Below, piece by piece: positions 28,895-37,536 of a stretch of DNA of 64,000 nucleotides (position 1 is its first letter; the number at the start of each line of letters is the position of its first letter). The DNA comes from Sapientia aquatica (lineage in GTDB: Bacteria; Pseudomonadota; Gammaproteobacteria; Burkholderiales; Burkholderiaceae_D): assembly GCF_004358105.1 (NCBI RefSeq), contig NZ_SMYL01000009.1:62001-126000 (forward strand). The letters run 5' to 3'. Made by a program: the position numbers and the translations under genes. The notes below the pieces were generated by a model. It ran no database searches. It was not told the origin of the DNA and was given only the letters and a program-made list of their open reading frames with translations.

Positions 28895-29512
28895 ATGTTT
28901 ACCGGAATCGTCGCCGCTGTCGGCCAGATCACCAAAGCAACGCCGCTGTCCACCGAATCAGACGCAGGATTAAAACTCACCATCAACGCTGGCGCATTGC
29001 CGCTGGCCGATGTGGTACTGGGTGACTCCATCGCCATTAACGGCGCGTGTATGACCGTCGTGAGCAAAACTGCGGACGAATTTTGTATCGATATTTCGCG
29101 CGAAAGTTTGAATTTAACGTCGGGCTTAGACCAACCCGGTCCGGTCAATTTAGAGAAAGCGCTAACCCTAGCCGACCGCCTCGGTGGACATTTAGTCTCG
29201 GGACATGTTGATGGTTTAGGCACCGTCGTCAAATTTCACCAAGTCAATGAATCGTGGGAACTGGTCATTGCCGCTCCAAAAAACCTGGCCAAATATTTGG
29301 CTTACAAAGGTTCTATCGTGGTCAATGGTGTGTCGTTGACGGTGAATCGCGTCACCGATTTGGCAGAACAATGTGAATTTTCCATCAACTTAATTCCGCA
29401 TACGATGCAAGTCACTACCTTGCAGTATTTAAAAGTCGGCTCCAAAGTTAATTTGGAAATTGATTTAATTGCACGGTATGTCGAACGCATGCTCAGCGTC
29501 GATAAGGTTTAA
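28895..29512 (+). CDS. ribE: Riboflavin synthase alpha chain RibE
   Basis: 205 residues, the usual length. It starts MFTGIVAAVGQI and shows two lumazine-binding repeats (about 1-97 and 98-205), the second beginning after LGGHLVSGHVDG. It makes riboflavin by dismutation of two 6,7-dimethyl-8-ribityllumazine molecules. Forms a two-gene unit with ribD. AAAGGAT lies about 8 nt before the ATG. Confidence 0.95.
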   Translation: MFTGIVAAVGQITKATPLSTESDAGLKLTINAGALPLADVVLGDSIAINGACMTVVSKTADEFCIDISRESLNLTSGLDQPGPVNLEKALTLADRLGGHLVSGHVDGLGTVVKFHQVNESWELVIAAPKNLAKYLAYKGSIVVNGVSLTVNRVTDLAEQCEFSINLIPHTMQVTTLQYLKVGSKVNLEIDLIARYVERMLSVDKV

Positions 29513-29519
29513 CTCCACT

Positions 29520-29548
29520 GTGCGTGCCTGAATCAATCGGGCACGCAC
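29520..29548 (+). terminator. Hairpin after ribE, possible terminator without T-tract
   Basis: Stem GTGCGTGCC/GGCACGCAC with an 11-nt loop. No T-tract follows, so a role in mRNA end protection is as likely as termination. Confidence 0.35.
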
Positions 29549-29741
29549 CTGCACATTCCGCACAAAACGTTTCAAATATATAACACCCGTCTAAAGTATT
29601 TCCTGCTTTCAACGTAAAGCCCGAAAAAAGCGTATACTACCGTCTTACAAAAAGCCGCTTAATCAATGACTTAGCTAAACATCACGGCGTCATTGCATCG
29701 ATCAGCGCCTTTGCCCATTCATTTCCGTCTCAAATCCCGCC

Positions 29742-32087
29742 ATGACCGCACCTAAAAATCTGTTCTCCTATCCTGCTTATCGTGAAAAAACGGCCAAGCC
29801 TGCGCCCTTTTTGCCGATGTCACGCGCCGAAATGGACGCGCTTGGGTGGGATAGCTGCGACGTGATTTTGGTAACCGGTGACGCCTACATTGATCACCCA
29901 AGCTTTGGTATGGCCTTGGTTGGGCGTTTGCTTGAATCGCACGGATTTCGGGTCGGTATTATCAGCCAACCCGATTGGCGCTCGGTCGATGACTTTCAAG
30001 CTTTAGGCAAACCAAATCTGTATTTCGGCATTACCGCTGGCAACATGGATTCCATGGTCAATCGCTACACTGCTGACCGCAAAATCCGCTCAGACGACGC
30101 CTACACACCGAATGGCGAAGCGGGAAAACGGCCTGATCGCGCAGTCATGGTGTATGGTCAAAAAGTGCGCGAAGCCTATCCTGGCGTGGCCGTTGTTGCC
30201 GGAAGTATCGAAGCCAGCTTGCGCCGCATCGCGCATTACGATTACTGGTCAGACACCGTGCGCCGCTCGATTTTGCTCGATTGCAAAGCCGATATTTTAT
30301 TGTTCGGCAATGCCGAACGTGCCCTGTTAGCGCTCACCCATCGCATGGCGGCGGGCGAAAAAATCAGCACGATACGCGATTTGCGCGGCAGCGCTTTTAT
30401 CGTCCCAAGTGGCTGGAAACCTGCGCCCGATTGGATTGAAACTCACTCGGTCAAAGTCGATACTCCCGGCAAAATCGAAGAACACATCAACCCGTATTTA
30501 ATGACTGGCGCCGAATCAACTGAGACGTGCGCAACTGCTGCTAGCGACGCGGCAGGCAAAGCGGAGACCGAAGCAGTAACGGTCAAACCGATCAAGATCA
30601 TGAGCCGAGAAGAACGGTTAGCCAATAGCATTGCGATTCGTGAGCGCACCGTTTTGCGCCTGCCGTCCTATGAAGAAGTCAAAGACGATCCCGTCATGTA
30701 CGCCCATGCTTCGCGCGTATTTCACTTGGATTCCAATCCGGGCAACGCCCGCGCCTTGGTCCAAGCGCACGGCAATCGAGATGTATGGATGAACCCACCA
30801 CCGCTGCCCTTAGCCATGGATGAGATGGATGGCGTGTACGACATGGCCTATGCGCGTGCACCGCATCCGAGTTACGGCAATGCCAAAATCCCGGCTTGGG
30901 ACATGATTCGTTTTTCCGTCAATATCATGCGCGGTTGCTTTGGTGGCTGCACCTTCTGTTCGATCACCGAGCACGAAGGCCGCATTATCCAAAGCCGCTC
31001 CGAGCCATCGATTCTGAAAGAAATCGAAGAAATCCGCGACAAGGTCAAAGGCTTTACCGGCGTGATTTCTGATTTGGGCGGCCCAACCGCCAATATGTAC
31101 CGCTTGGCGTGCAAAGAGAAAAGCATCGAGGAATCTTGCCGCCGCTTGTCCTGCGTGTACCCAACGATTTGCTCTAACTTGGGCACCGATCACAGCAAAC
31201 TGATTTCGCTGTACCGCAAAGCCCGCGCGATTCCTGGCGTCAAAAAGATTTTAATTAGCTCCGGCCTGCGCTACGACTTGGCGGTGAAATCGCCCGAATA
31301 CGTGAAAGAATTAGTCACGCATCACGTTGGCGGCTTGTTGAAAATCGCGCCAGAACATTCGGAAACTGGCCCATTATCCAAGATGATGAAACCGGGCATG
31401 GGCGCGTACGATGAATTCAAAGCGATGTTCGAAAAGTATTCCAAAGAAGCGGGCAAGCAGCAGTATTTAATCCCCTACTTCATTGCAGCGCATCCCGGCA
31501 CGACCGACGAAGATATGTTGAATTTGGCGCTGTGGTTGAAGAAAAATAATTTCAAATTGGATCAGGTACAAACCTTTATGCCAACGCCTATGGCGCTGGC
31601 CACGGCGATGTATCACAGCCGTAAAAATCCATTGAAGAAGGTCACCGAAGATTCAGAAACGGTGGAAACAGTGCGTACCGGTCGCATTCGTCGTTTGCAC
31701 AAAGCGCTGCTGCGTTATCACGATCAAGATAACTGGCCTATCATCCGCGAAGCGTTGGTACGTATGGGACGGCGCGATTTGATTGGCAGTGGCGATAAAC
31801 ATTTAGTGCCATCGGAACATTCACCATTAGCGGTCAAACTGGCGGCAGTAAAACGCCATCAAAAACCGTTAGTCGCACAAAATGCGAAAGCCTTCGCTGC
31901 TGGAAAAGCGACGGCGCAAACCGTAAAGCACAGCACAACGAGCGTCAAAAATGGAGTCAAAGCAGCAGCCGCGAAACCAACTGCCGCCGCCAAAGGAATC
32001 GCTCGTCCAACGACGGCAAAGCGTCCTACAACGGCGACACCGCAAGCAGGCGCGCGACGCACAGGTAACAAAGCTGCGGGCCGATAA
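29742..32087 (+). CDS. ygiQ: YgiQ-family radical SAM protein
   Basis: 781 residues, the normal size for YgiQ/UPF0313. The radical SAM 4Fe-4S motif is in [16 protein letters not shown] (CxxxCxxC) near residue 405. The N-terminal cobalamin-binding-like part and central [12 protein letters not shown] are typical. Reaction unknown. The last about 60 residues are a low-complexity Ala/Lys/Thr-rich tail, common in betaproteobacterial versions and probably disordered. A TATACT -10 sits at 29633-29638 upstream. Followed by a strong terminator. Confidence 0.9.
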   Translation: MTAPKNLFSYPAYREKTAKPAPFLPMSRAEMDALGWDSCDVILVTGDAYIDHPSFGMALVGRLLESHGFRVGIISQPDWRSVDDFQALGKPNLYFGITAGNMDSMVNRYTADRKIRSDDAYTPNGEAGKRPDRAVMVYGQKVREAYPGVAVVAGSIEASLRRIAHYDYWSDTVRRSILLDCKADILLFGNAERALLALTHRMAAGEKISTIRDLRGSAFIVPSGWKPAPDWIETHSVKVDTPGKIEEHINPYLMTGAESTETCATAASDAAGKAETEAVTVKPIKIMSREERLANSIAIRERTVLRLPSYEEVKDDPVMYAHASRVFHLDSNPGNARALVQAHGNRDVWMNPPPLPLAMDEMDGVYDMAYARAPHPSYGNAKIPAWDMIRFSVNIMRGCFGGCTFCSITEHEGRIIQSRSEPSILKEIEEIRDKVKGFTGVISDLGGPTANMYRLACKEKSIEESCRRLSCVYPTICSNLGTDHSKLISLYRKARAIPGVKKILISSGLRYDLAVKSPEYVKELVTHHVGGLLKIAPEHSETGPLSKMMKPGMGAYDEFKAMFEKYSKEAGKQQYLIPYFIAAHPGTTDEDMLNLALWLKKNNFKLDQVQTFMPTPMALATAMYHSRKNPLKKVTEDSETVETVRTGRIRRLHKALLRYHDQDNWPIIREALVRMGRRDLIGSGDKHLVPSEHSPLAVKLAAVKRHQKPLVAQNAKAFAAGKATAQTVKHSTTSVKNGVKAAAAKPTAAAKGIARPTTAKRPTTATPQAGARRTGNKAAGR

Positions 32088-32113
32088 TCCAACTGGCTAA
32101 AAAGTAGAGCAAA

Positions 32114-32148
32114 CAAAAAAAGCACGAATTGATTTCGTGCTTTTTTTG
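32114..32148. terminator. Terminator after ygiQ
   Basis: A-tract, stem AGCACGAA/TTCGTGCT with a 5-nt loop, then seven T. It lies between ygiQ and a convergent pilin gene. Confidence 0.9.
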
Positions 32149-32216
32149 TTTTCCAAATCAAATTAAAACCAGCGCAAATTGGTTCGCCCCAACTCAAATT
32201 AGTTGCGTATCGGTGT

Positions 32217-32666
32217 TCAACAAAACGCAGGGACTGCGGCAACGCAAGTTCCCATCTTCCCCGGAGGATTTGCCTCCCACTCGGTCAAACTGCCCTTTGC
32301 ACGGGCCACCAATTTATAGGTCGGATAGGCAACGCCCGCGATCGGCGCATAGTGCTCAGCCGTAATCACGCCGTCTTGCACGACATAACCGCTGACACCA
32401 TTTTTATTTTGCTCGTCGGCGGCAACCATGTCGATTTTCACTGGAATACCATGCAGACCTGAATTGCAGCCCTCATGCGTTCCTAATTGGGCGATACAGC
32501 TTTCCACTGCCGCTTTATACGTTTCCATCCCTAACAAAGTTGGACTGAATTGCTCTTTAGCCACATAACTCTGCGCATAAGGCACCGCAATGGCGACCAA
32601 AACTCCGATAAAGCCGATCAAACTCAGCATTTGAATTAACGTTAAACCTTGTTGTTTGATCTTCAC
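32217..32666 (-). CDS. Lone type IV pilin-like protein with Gln at +5
   Basis: 149 residues if started at GTG 32666. This start has AAAGGAG seven nt upstream and yields a 7-residue class III leader (MKIKQQG) before LTLIQMLSLIGFIGVLVAIAVP; the longer frame to 32741 has no such logic. The helix and the following VPYAQSYVAKEQF resemble PilA/PilE, but the almost invariant Glu +5 is Gln. Two Cys pairs (ESCIAQLGTHEGC and GTCVAAVPAFC) suggest disulfide loops. It is unlinked to other pilus genes. It could be a minor or divergent pilin; a major pilin would be unusual with Gln +5. Confidence 0.75.
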   Translation of the reverse strand: MKIKQQGLTLIQMLSLIGFIGVLVAIAVPYAQSYVAKEQFSPTLLGMETYKAAVESCIAQLGTHEGCNSGLHGIPVKIDMVAADEQNKNGVSGYVVQDGVITAEHYAPIAGVAYPTYKLVARAKGSLTEWEANPPGKMGTCVAAVPAFC

Positions 32667-32927
32667 TTGCAGCTCCTTTAATAAATTCTCCGACCGAATA
32701 AATAACATCCTTAATTTATTTTTCCCGTTTAAAGTAAACACAAAAAACTAGTTAAACAAAATTAAGAACGGCGTTAGTTGGTAAAATATTATTAAAGTTC
32801 CATTAAATTGAGTAAATTAACTTATTCGTTCGAGTTTTAGTTTTTGCGTGGACTAAACGTTGAACGAAAAAAAACACGGCGCACCGTGTTTTTCAAGACT
32901 GCCGCAGTACGAACGATTAATAACCAA

Positions 32928-33326
32928 TCAGCTAAATCGTTCGTACAATACAACAGCCCATGTTGCCCCCGCAATCAACAAAGTCAACAAGACCGCGGCG
33001 CTGCCAAAATCCTTAGCGTTTTTCGACAAAGAATGGCGCTCCAACGAGACCCGATCAACCACCGCCTCGATCGCAGAATTAATCAATTCCACGATTAAAA
33101 TCAGCAGCAAGACAACGATTAGCATCAGTTTTTGGTAAGCAGAAATTGGCAAAAGCAATGCAACAATAATTCCACACACCACCAACACCAATTCTTGCCG
33201 GAATGAATGTTCTTGCTTCCACGCGGTTTTAAAGCCATCAATCGAATAGAAGAAAGCGGAAAAAATCCGTTTTACGCCGCTTTTGCTTTTAAACTCACTA
33301 ACCAGTTGAGGATCTTGTTCCGACAT
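32928..33326 (-). CDS. dgkA: Diacylglycerol kinase DgkA
   Basis: 132 residues, three transmembrane helices, normal for the small prokaryotic enzyme. The catalytic/lipid segment ELINSAIEAVVDRVSLERH and KNAKDFGSAAVLL are the family motif. It phosphorylates diacylglycerol to phosphatidic acid in the inner membrane, recycling lipid from glycan or MDO synthesis. Transcribed divergently from the IclR-type regulator. Confidence 0.93.
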   Translation of the reverse strand: MSEQDPQLVSEFKSKSGVKRIFSAFFYSIDGFKTAWKQEHSFRQELVLVVCGIIVALLLPISAYQKLMLIVVLLLILIVELINSAIEAVVDRVSLERHSLSKNAKDFGSAAVLLTLLIAGATWAVVLYERFS

Positions 33327-33590
33327 AAGGTGTATTTCCTATTAAATTACGGCCAATACTGGGAATATTGCTGCGATCAGCGGCGCGACATGGCACTGAC
33401 GCGATCTTACCATTGTTAGAAATGAGTCTCTTAGATCAAGTATCGCGATAATAAAGCTCAAAAGAGACAAGAAAGTGACAAGCATCTTGAGCGAATCTAG
33501 AATATTTCCACCACAACACAAATCGCTTACCCTATTTTTCACATTGTGAGATAAAATAAATGCCGCATCGCACCAACCACATCGTGAAAA

Positions 33591-34376
33591 ATGAATACCA
33601 GCACTTCCCAAAGCGAGACGAGTAAAACCTCCATCCAAGTCATCGAACGTATGATGTCCTTGCTCGACGCGCTAGCAACCTATCCCGATCCGGTCAGTTT
33701 AAAAGAGCTTTCAGCGGTGACCGGTCTGCATCCCTCGACTGCGCATCGCATCTTAAACGACATGGTCCTGACCCGCTTTGTTGATCGCTCTGAACCGGGA
33801 ACCTATCGATTGGGCATGCGGCTTTTGGAATTAGGCAATATCGTAAAAAGCCGCTTAAACGTGCGTGAAGCCGCCATCGACGCCATGCGTTCACTGCATC
33901 GACAAACCCATCAAACAGTTAATTTATCGGTGCGTCAAGGCGACGAAATTGTGTATATCGACCGCGCCTTTTCTGAGCGTTCTGGAATGCAAGTGGTGCG
34001 CGCCATTGGTGGTCGTGCACCGCTGCATTTAACTTCCACCGGCAAATTATTTCTGTCGGTCGATGAGCCCAAAGCAATCCGCGCCTATGCCACTCGTACA
34101 GGTTTAGCAGGACATAATCGCAATTCCATCACCGACTTAGCCAAGTTAGAAAACGAGCTACAACAAGTACGCCTACTAGGCTATGCACGCGACAATGAAG
34201 AATTAGAATTGGGAGTGCGCTGTATGGCCGCAGGCATTATGGACGATAGCGGTAAGTTGATTGCCGGCTTGTCTATTTCCGCTCCAGCGGATCGACTAAT
34301 GGAAGATTGGCTTGAGCCCTTAGTCGCCACGGCCAATCAAATCTCCGCCACCCTGGGATTTGAGCTAGGACGATAA
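33591..34376 (+). CDS. IclR-family transcriptional regulator
   Basis: 261 residues. N-terminal winged helix about 15-75 (LKELSAVTGLHPSTAHRILNDM), C-terminal effector domain about 85-255 (GGRAPLHLTSTGKLFLS; GVRCMAAGIMDDSGKLIAGLSIS). IclR proteins bind carboxylic acids or aromatic compounds and often control catabolic operons. No catabolic operon is adjacent, so the target is unknown. Confidence 0.92.
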   Translation: MNTSTSQSETSKTSIQVIERMMSLLDALATYPDPVSLKELSAVTGLHPSTAHRILNDMVLTRFVDRSEPGTYRLGMRLLELGNIVKSRLNVREAAIDAMRSLHRQTHQTVNLSVRQGDEIVYIDRAFSERSGMQVVRAIGGRAPLHLTSTGKLFLSVDEPKAIRAYATRTGLAGHNRNSITDLAKLENELQQVRLLGYARDNEELELGVRCMAAGIMDDSGKLIAGLSISAPADRLMEDWLEPLVATANQISATLGFELGR

Positions 34377-34407
34377 AAAAAGCGGATTATCAAAATCCGC
34401 TTTTTTG
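34375..34407. terminator. Bidirectional terminator between iclR-type gene and pbpG
   Basis: A-tract, stem AGCGGATT/AATCCGCT with a 5-nt loop, then six T. Confidence 0.9.
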
Positions 34408-34430
34408 TTCACTTAGCTGCGCTGCTGTAC

Positions 34431-35483
34431 TTACTGCACATCCGCTTTCGCGGTCGTATGAATTCCCTCAAGCCACTTGCGAATCCGCCCAGCATCGGCA
34501 AAGCGTGAATACTTGCCTTTAGAATCCAAAAACACCATTACAATCGCGCGGCCATCGATCATTGCTTGCATCACTAAGCAGCGACCTGCCTCAGAAATAT
34601 AACCGGTTTTTTGCAGACCAATTTCCCAATCCGAACTCGACGTTAAGCGGTTGGAACTCGCGTACTCTAAGTTACGTCCGCCGGGCGCTACAACGTACTT
34701 GGTATCGGTTGAATACTGACGAATTAAGGGCTGCGAATAAGCTGCTGTAACGAGTTTTGCTAAATCTTGTGCGCTAGCCACGTTTTGACTGTTCAACCCA
34801 GTCGGATCGGCATAGCGCGTATCGTTCATTCCCAATTGCTTGGCTTTGGCATTCATCGCAGCGATGCAGGCTTGCAATCCACCTGGATAATTACGCCCCA
34901 AGGCCGAAGCAGCGCGATTTTCTGAACTCATTAGCGCGATGTGCATCATGTCGGAACGTTTTAATTTAGCGCCGACTTTTAAGCGCGAGCTGCTGCCTTT
35001 TTCCGTATCGATATCCGCATTGGTTACTTCCAATACTTCATCCATGTCCTGATTTGCTTCGAGCACCACTAAGCTTGTCATCAATTTAGTGATCGACGCC
35101 ATAGGCAAGGAGACGGAGGAATTCTTTTCAAACAAAACTTGTGAGCTGGCTTGATCAACGACCAATGCAGCGTTGGATTTCAACGCTAATGGATCAGACG
35201 TACGTTGTAAGCCTTCCAAATCGCCGATGCTAGGCTTGTCGGGCGCCTCAACCGCATTTTTAGTTGATTTTGCTTTAGTCGATTTTTTTGCGACTTTTTT
35301 CGTGGTAGTTTTGGATGGCTTGGTCGATTTTTTGGGCGCAGCTTTTGCGCTGGAAGAAGCGGCGGCAGTCGTTGCTGCTGGCGAAGCAGTAGAATTTGAA
35401 GGTGCTGTTTGAGATTGCGTTTGAGCGATGGTGGGACTGGTAATCGCTAAAGCCGCGATAAATGCCGTGAAAAATTTCAGCAT
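34431..35483 (-). CDS. pbpG: D-alanyl-D-alanine endopeptidase (PBP7-like)
   Basis: 350 residues. Serine peptidase S11 motifs: SITK with the catalytic Ser at 130-133, SSEN (the SxN motif) and KTG in LQKTGYIS. Signal peptide MLKFFTAFIAALAITSPTIA. Residues about 22-80 are an Ala/Ser/Thr/Lys-rich linker not found in E. coli PbpG; it may span or bind peptidoglycan (inference). The enzyme cleaves D-Ala-meso-DAP cross-links in the periplasm. Confidence 0.9.
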   Translation of the reverse strand: MLKFFTAFIAALAITSPTIAQTQSQTAPSNSTASPAATTAAASSSAKAAPKKSTKPSKTTTKKVAKKSTKAKSTKNAVEAPDKPSIGDLEGLQRTSDPLALKSNAALVVDQASSQVLFEKNSSVSLPMASITKLMTSLVVLEANQDMDEVLEVTNADIDTEKGSSSRLKVGAKLKRSDMMHIALMSSENRAASALGRNYPGGLQACIAAMNAKAKQLGMNDTRYADPTGLNSQNVASAQDLAKLVTAAYSQPLIRQYSTDTKYVVAPGGRNLEYASSNRLTSSSDWEIGLQKTGYISEAGRCLVMQAMIDGRAIVMVFLDSKGKYSRFADAGRIRKWLEGIHTTAKADVQ

Positions 35484-35621
35484 TTGATTCTCCTGACGAT
35501 GATTTTACATTAGCCGGAGTGTAGCAAATTTCTGATTTTTTACAAGAGAATTACCAAAAAATTATAAATAAATGAAGGACTTATTGGGTTTTCTTAAAAA
35601 GAATCACAACATTGTAAAACG

Positions 35622-35671
35622 ATAATGGGCGGGTAGTTTGCATGATCGCTCACCACTACCGCGCCCATTAT
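35622..35671 (-). terminator. Long hairpin downstream of the nitroreductase gene, candidate terminator
   Basis: Left arm ATAATGGGCGGGTAGT (35622-35637) pairs with ACTACCGCGCCCATTAT (35655-35671) with one bulged base and a 17-nt loop. On the minus strand it is followed by a short GTTTT. An 11-bp direct repeat (TTGAACCTAA, twice) lies beside it. Confidence 0.45.
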
Positions 35672-35698
35672 TGAACCTAATTTGAACCTAATCGACAC

Positions 35699-36379
35699 TT
35701 ATAAAAATTTAATCATCGACAAATCACGTTCTGTCACCAGCGAATTTTCAATTTTGCTTGGATCGGCATAACCCAACGACATTCCACAGACCACCATTTC
35801 TTGATCTGGCAAATTCAGTGTTTTTTGAATGATTTGGTGATATTGGGTAAACGCTGCCTGGGGACAAGTATCCAAGCCGCGCGCTTTTGCAGCCAACATC
35901 ACGTTTTGCAAATACATCCCATAATCCAGCCAAGAGCCTTGCTGCATGACGCGATCAATCGTAAAAATCAACCCAACCGGCGCATCAAAAAAAGTGTAGT
36001 TGCGTCCATGCTGGGCATGCATCCCGGCCTTATTCTCACGCCCCAAGCCAAGCAAAGAATACAAATCCCAGCCCACTTTGCGACGACGCTCTAAATAAGG
36101 GCTTAGCCATTGCACTGGGTAGTAGTTGTATTCCTCTTTGTAGGTATTGTTGGGATTGTTGTGCGCCTGCAGAATCTCATCGCTTAATTGCTGTTTGATT
36201 CCGCCTGTGAGCACATACACTTTCCAAGGCTGGGTATTCGTACCCGATGGTGCACGTGCAGCAATTTCCAAAATTTTCTGGATATCTTCCCTCTCAACCG
36301 GTTTGCTCAAAAAAGCCCGAATCGAGCGCCTAGCCGCAATAACTTCATCAACTATTTTCTGTTCAGCTGTTTCAATCAT
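35699..36379 (-). CDS. Nitroreductase-family flavoprotein
   Basis: 226 residues of the FMN-dependent nitroreductase fold. RRSIRAFLSKPVEREDIQKILEIAARAPSGTNTQPWKVYVL is the FMN phosphate-binding N-terminus and GLDTCPQAAF plus MVVCGMSLGYAD complete the site. Family members reduce quinones, nitroaromatics or flavins with NAD(P)H. Substrate unknown. Divergent from the phasin gene. Confidence 0.9.
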   Translation of the reverse strand: MIETAEQKIVDEVIAARRSIRAFLSKPVEREDIQKILEIAARAPSGTNTQPWKVYVLTGGIKQQLSDEILQAHNNPNNTYKEEYNYYPVQWLSPYLERRRKVGWDLYSLLGLGRENKAGMHAQHGRNYTFFDAPVGLIFTIDRVMQQGSWLDYGMYLQNVMLAAKARGLDTCPQAAFTQYHQIIQKTLNLPDQEMVVCGMSLGYADPSKIENSLVTERDLSMIKFL

Positions 36380-36551
36380 AGTGTTCCTCTGCCTCGGTTA
36401 AAAAAGAAAATAACGCTAAATCAATTAGTAGCACTTCATCACGTTGTCACATAGTCGGTGGATTATAGACTTAGTTGTTGTTTCTCCGCTTGCACTGAAA
36501 TTGCTCTAAAGAACATAGAAATCGGGTTTTGACGAAACGCAACACTTTTTG

Positions 36552-36561
36552 GTGCAGCGCA
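36552..36561. promoter_or_regulatory. Upstream copy of inverted decamer near phaP promoter
   Basis: GTGCAGCGCA, about 11 bp before the -35 box. It is the exact reverse complement of the copy at 36610-36619. A PhaR-type operator is possible. Confidence 0.4.
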
Positions 36562-36572
36562 CAAAAAAGTAC

Positions 36573-36600
36573 TTGACACGTTTTTTTATTTCACTAAAAT
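36573..36600 (+). promoter_or_regulatory. Sigma-70 promoter of phasin gene
   Basis: TTGACA (consensus), 16-nt spacer, TAAAAT. It ends 107 nt before the ATG. Confidence 0.75.
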
Positions 36601-36609
36601 AGCAATTGT

Positions 36610-36619
36610 TGCGCTGCAC
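36610..36619. promoter_or_regulatory. Downstream copy of inverted decamer near phaP promoter
   Basis: TGCGCTGCAC within TTGTTGCGCTGCACAA, ten bp after the -10 box, overlapping the expected transcription start. Repressor binding here would block initiation. Confidence 0.45.
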
Positions 36620-36707
36620 AATAATTAAAGCACTTGAATTTAAAACAGAAAACGTAACACAGCAAATATCAAACTTTTTTTCACATTTACCTTAAAAGGG
36701 GAATTTT

Positions 36708-37280
36708 ATGTTTACATTACCTGAACAGTTTTCTGCGGCAACTAAAGCTAACTTCGATGCTCAACTCGCTATATTGTCCGCATTCACCAGCAAAGCTATC
36801 GAAAGCGTTGAAAAAGTTGTTGAATTAAACTTGACCGTCGCTAAAACATCGTTCGAAGAATCCAACGCTGCAGCCAAGCAATTGTTGGCAGCTAAAGATG
36901 CGCAAGAATTCTTGAACCTGACCACAGCGCACGCACAACCAAACGCTGACAAAGCTTTGGCATACGCTCGTCACTTAGCATCTATCTCTGCTGGCGCTCA
37001 AGCAGAATTCGCTAAAACAACCGAAGCTCACGTTGCTGAAACTAACCGTAAAGTTGTTGCTTTCGTTGAAGAAATTTCAAAAAACGCACCAGCAGGTTCC
37101 GAAAACGCAATTGCAATTTTGAAATCAGCAATCGGCAATGCTAACGCAAGCTACGACCAATTCAGCAAAACAACTAAGCAAGCTGTTGAAACTTTAGAAG
37201 CAAATTTGAACACAGCCGTAAATCAAATTTCTCAAGCAGCAACTAAAGCAGCGCCGCGCGCAGCTAAAAAAGCTCAGTAA
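36708..37280 (+). CDS. phaP: Phasin, polyhydroxyalkanoate granule-associated protein
   Basis: 190 residues, all-alpha, Ala-rich (VVELNLTVAKTSFEESNAAAKQLLAAKDAQEFL), matching the phasin_2 family. It coats PHA granules in the cytosol and implies that the host stores PHA. The Shine-Dalgarno AAAAGGGG lies about 7 nt before the ATG, and the codon use is that of a highly expressed gene. A consensus promoter flanked by paired decamers suggests repression by PhaR when no granules are present (inference). The C-terminus is Lys/Ala-rich. Confidence 0.93.
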   Translation: MFTLPEQFSAATKANFDAQLAILSAFTSKAIESVEKVVELNLTVAKTSFEESNAAAKQLLAAKDAQEFLNLTTAHAQPNADKALAYARHLASISAGAQAEFAKTTEAHVAETNRKVVAFVEEISKNAPAGSENAIAILKSAIGNANASYDQFSKTTKQAVETLEANLNTAVNQISQAATKAAPRAAKKAQ

Positions 37281-37292
37281 TTTTGTTTAATT

Positions 37293-37312
37293 GCCCTCAC
37301 TAAACCGAGGGC
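37293..37312. terminator. Short hairpin after phaP
   Basis: GCCCTC/GAGGGC with an 8-nt loop, followed by AAAA rather than T. Probably an mRNA-stabilising element before the stronger terminator downstream. Confidence 0.4.
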
Positions 37313-37359
37313 AAAACACCAGTTGTCTCCTTGGTGCTTATTAAAGATGAGCCCCAATT

Positions 37360-37387
37360 TACCCCGATTTATTCGGGGTATTTTTTT
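37360..37387 (+). terminator. Strong terminator after phaP
   Basis: Stem TACCCCGA/TCGGGGTA with a 5-nt loop and seven T. Confidence 0.92.
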
Positions 37388-37536
37388 GCCTGAGGCATCG
37401 GCATTCTTCCTTGCTGATCTCATATCTGCGACGAAAGAACACAAATTTATGCATAACCAAATGCGAATCCATTCGTTCCATGCGCCAATACAAACTCGTA
37501 TCCTTCGACGTATTGAGTTAAAACGAAGAGGTTTTC

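Larger units (their letters stand above)
36380..36707. other. Divergent intergenic region of nitroreductase and phasin genes
   Basis: 328 bp without a gene. It contains the phasin promoter and two copies of an inverted decamer described separately. No other structure was recognised. Confidence 0.6.
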
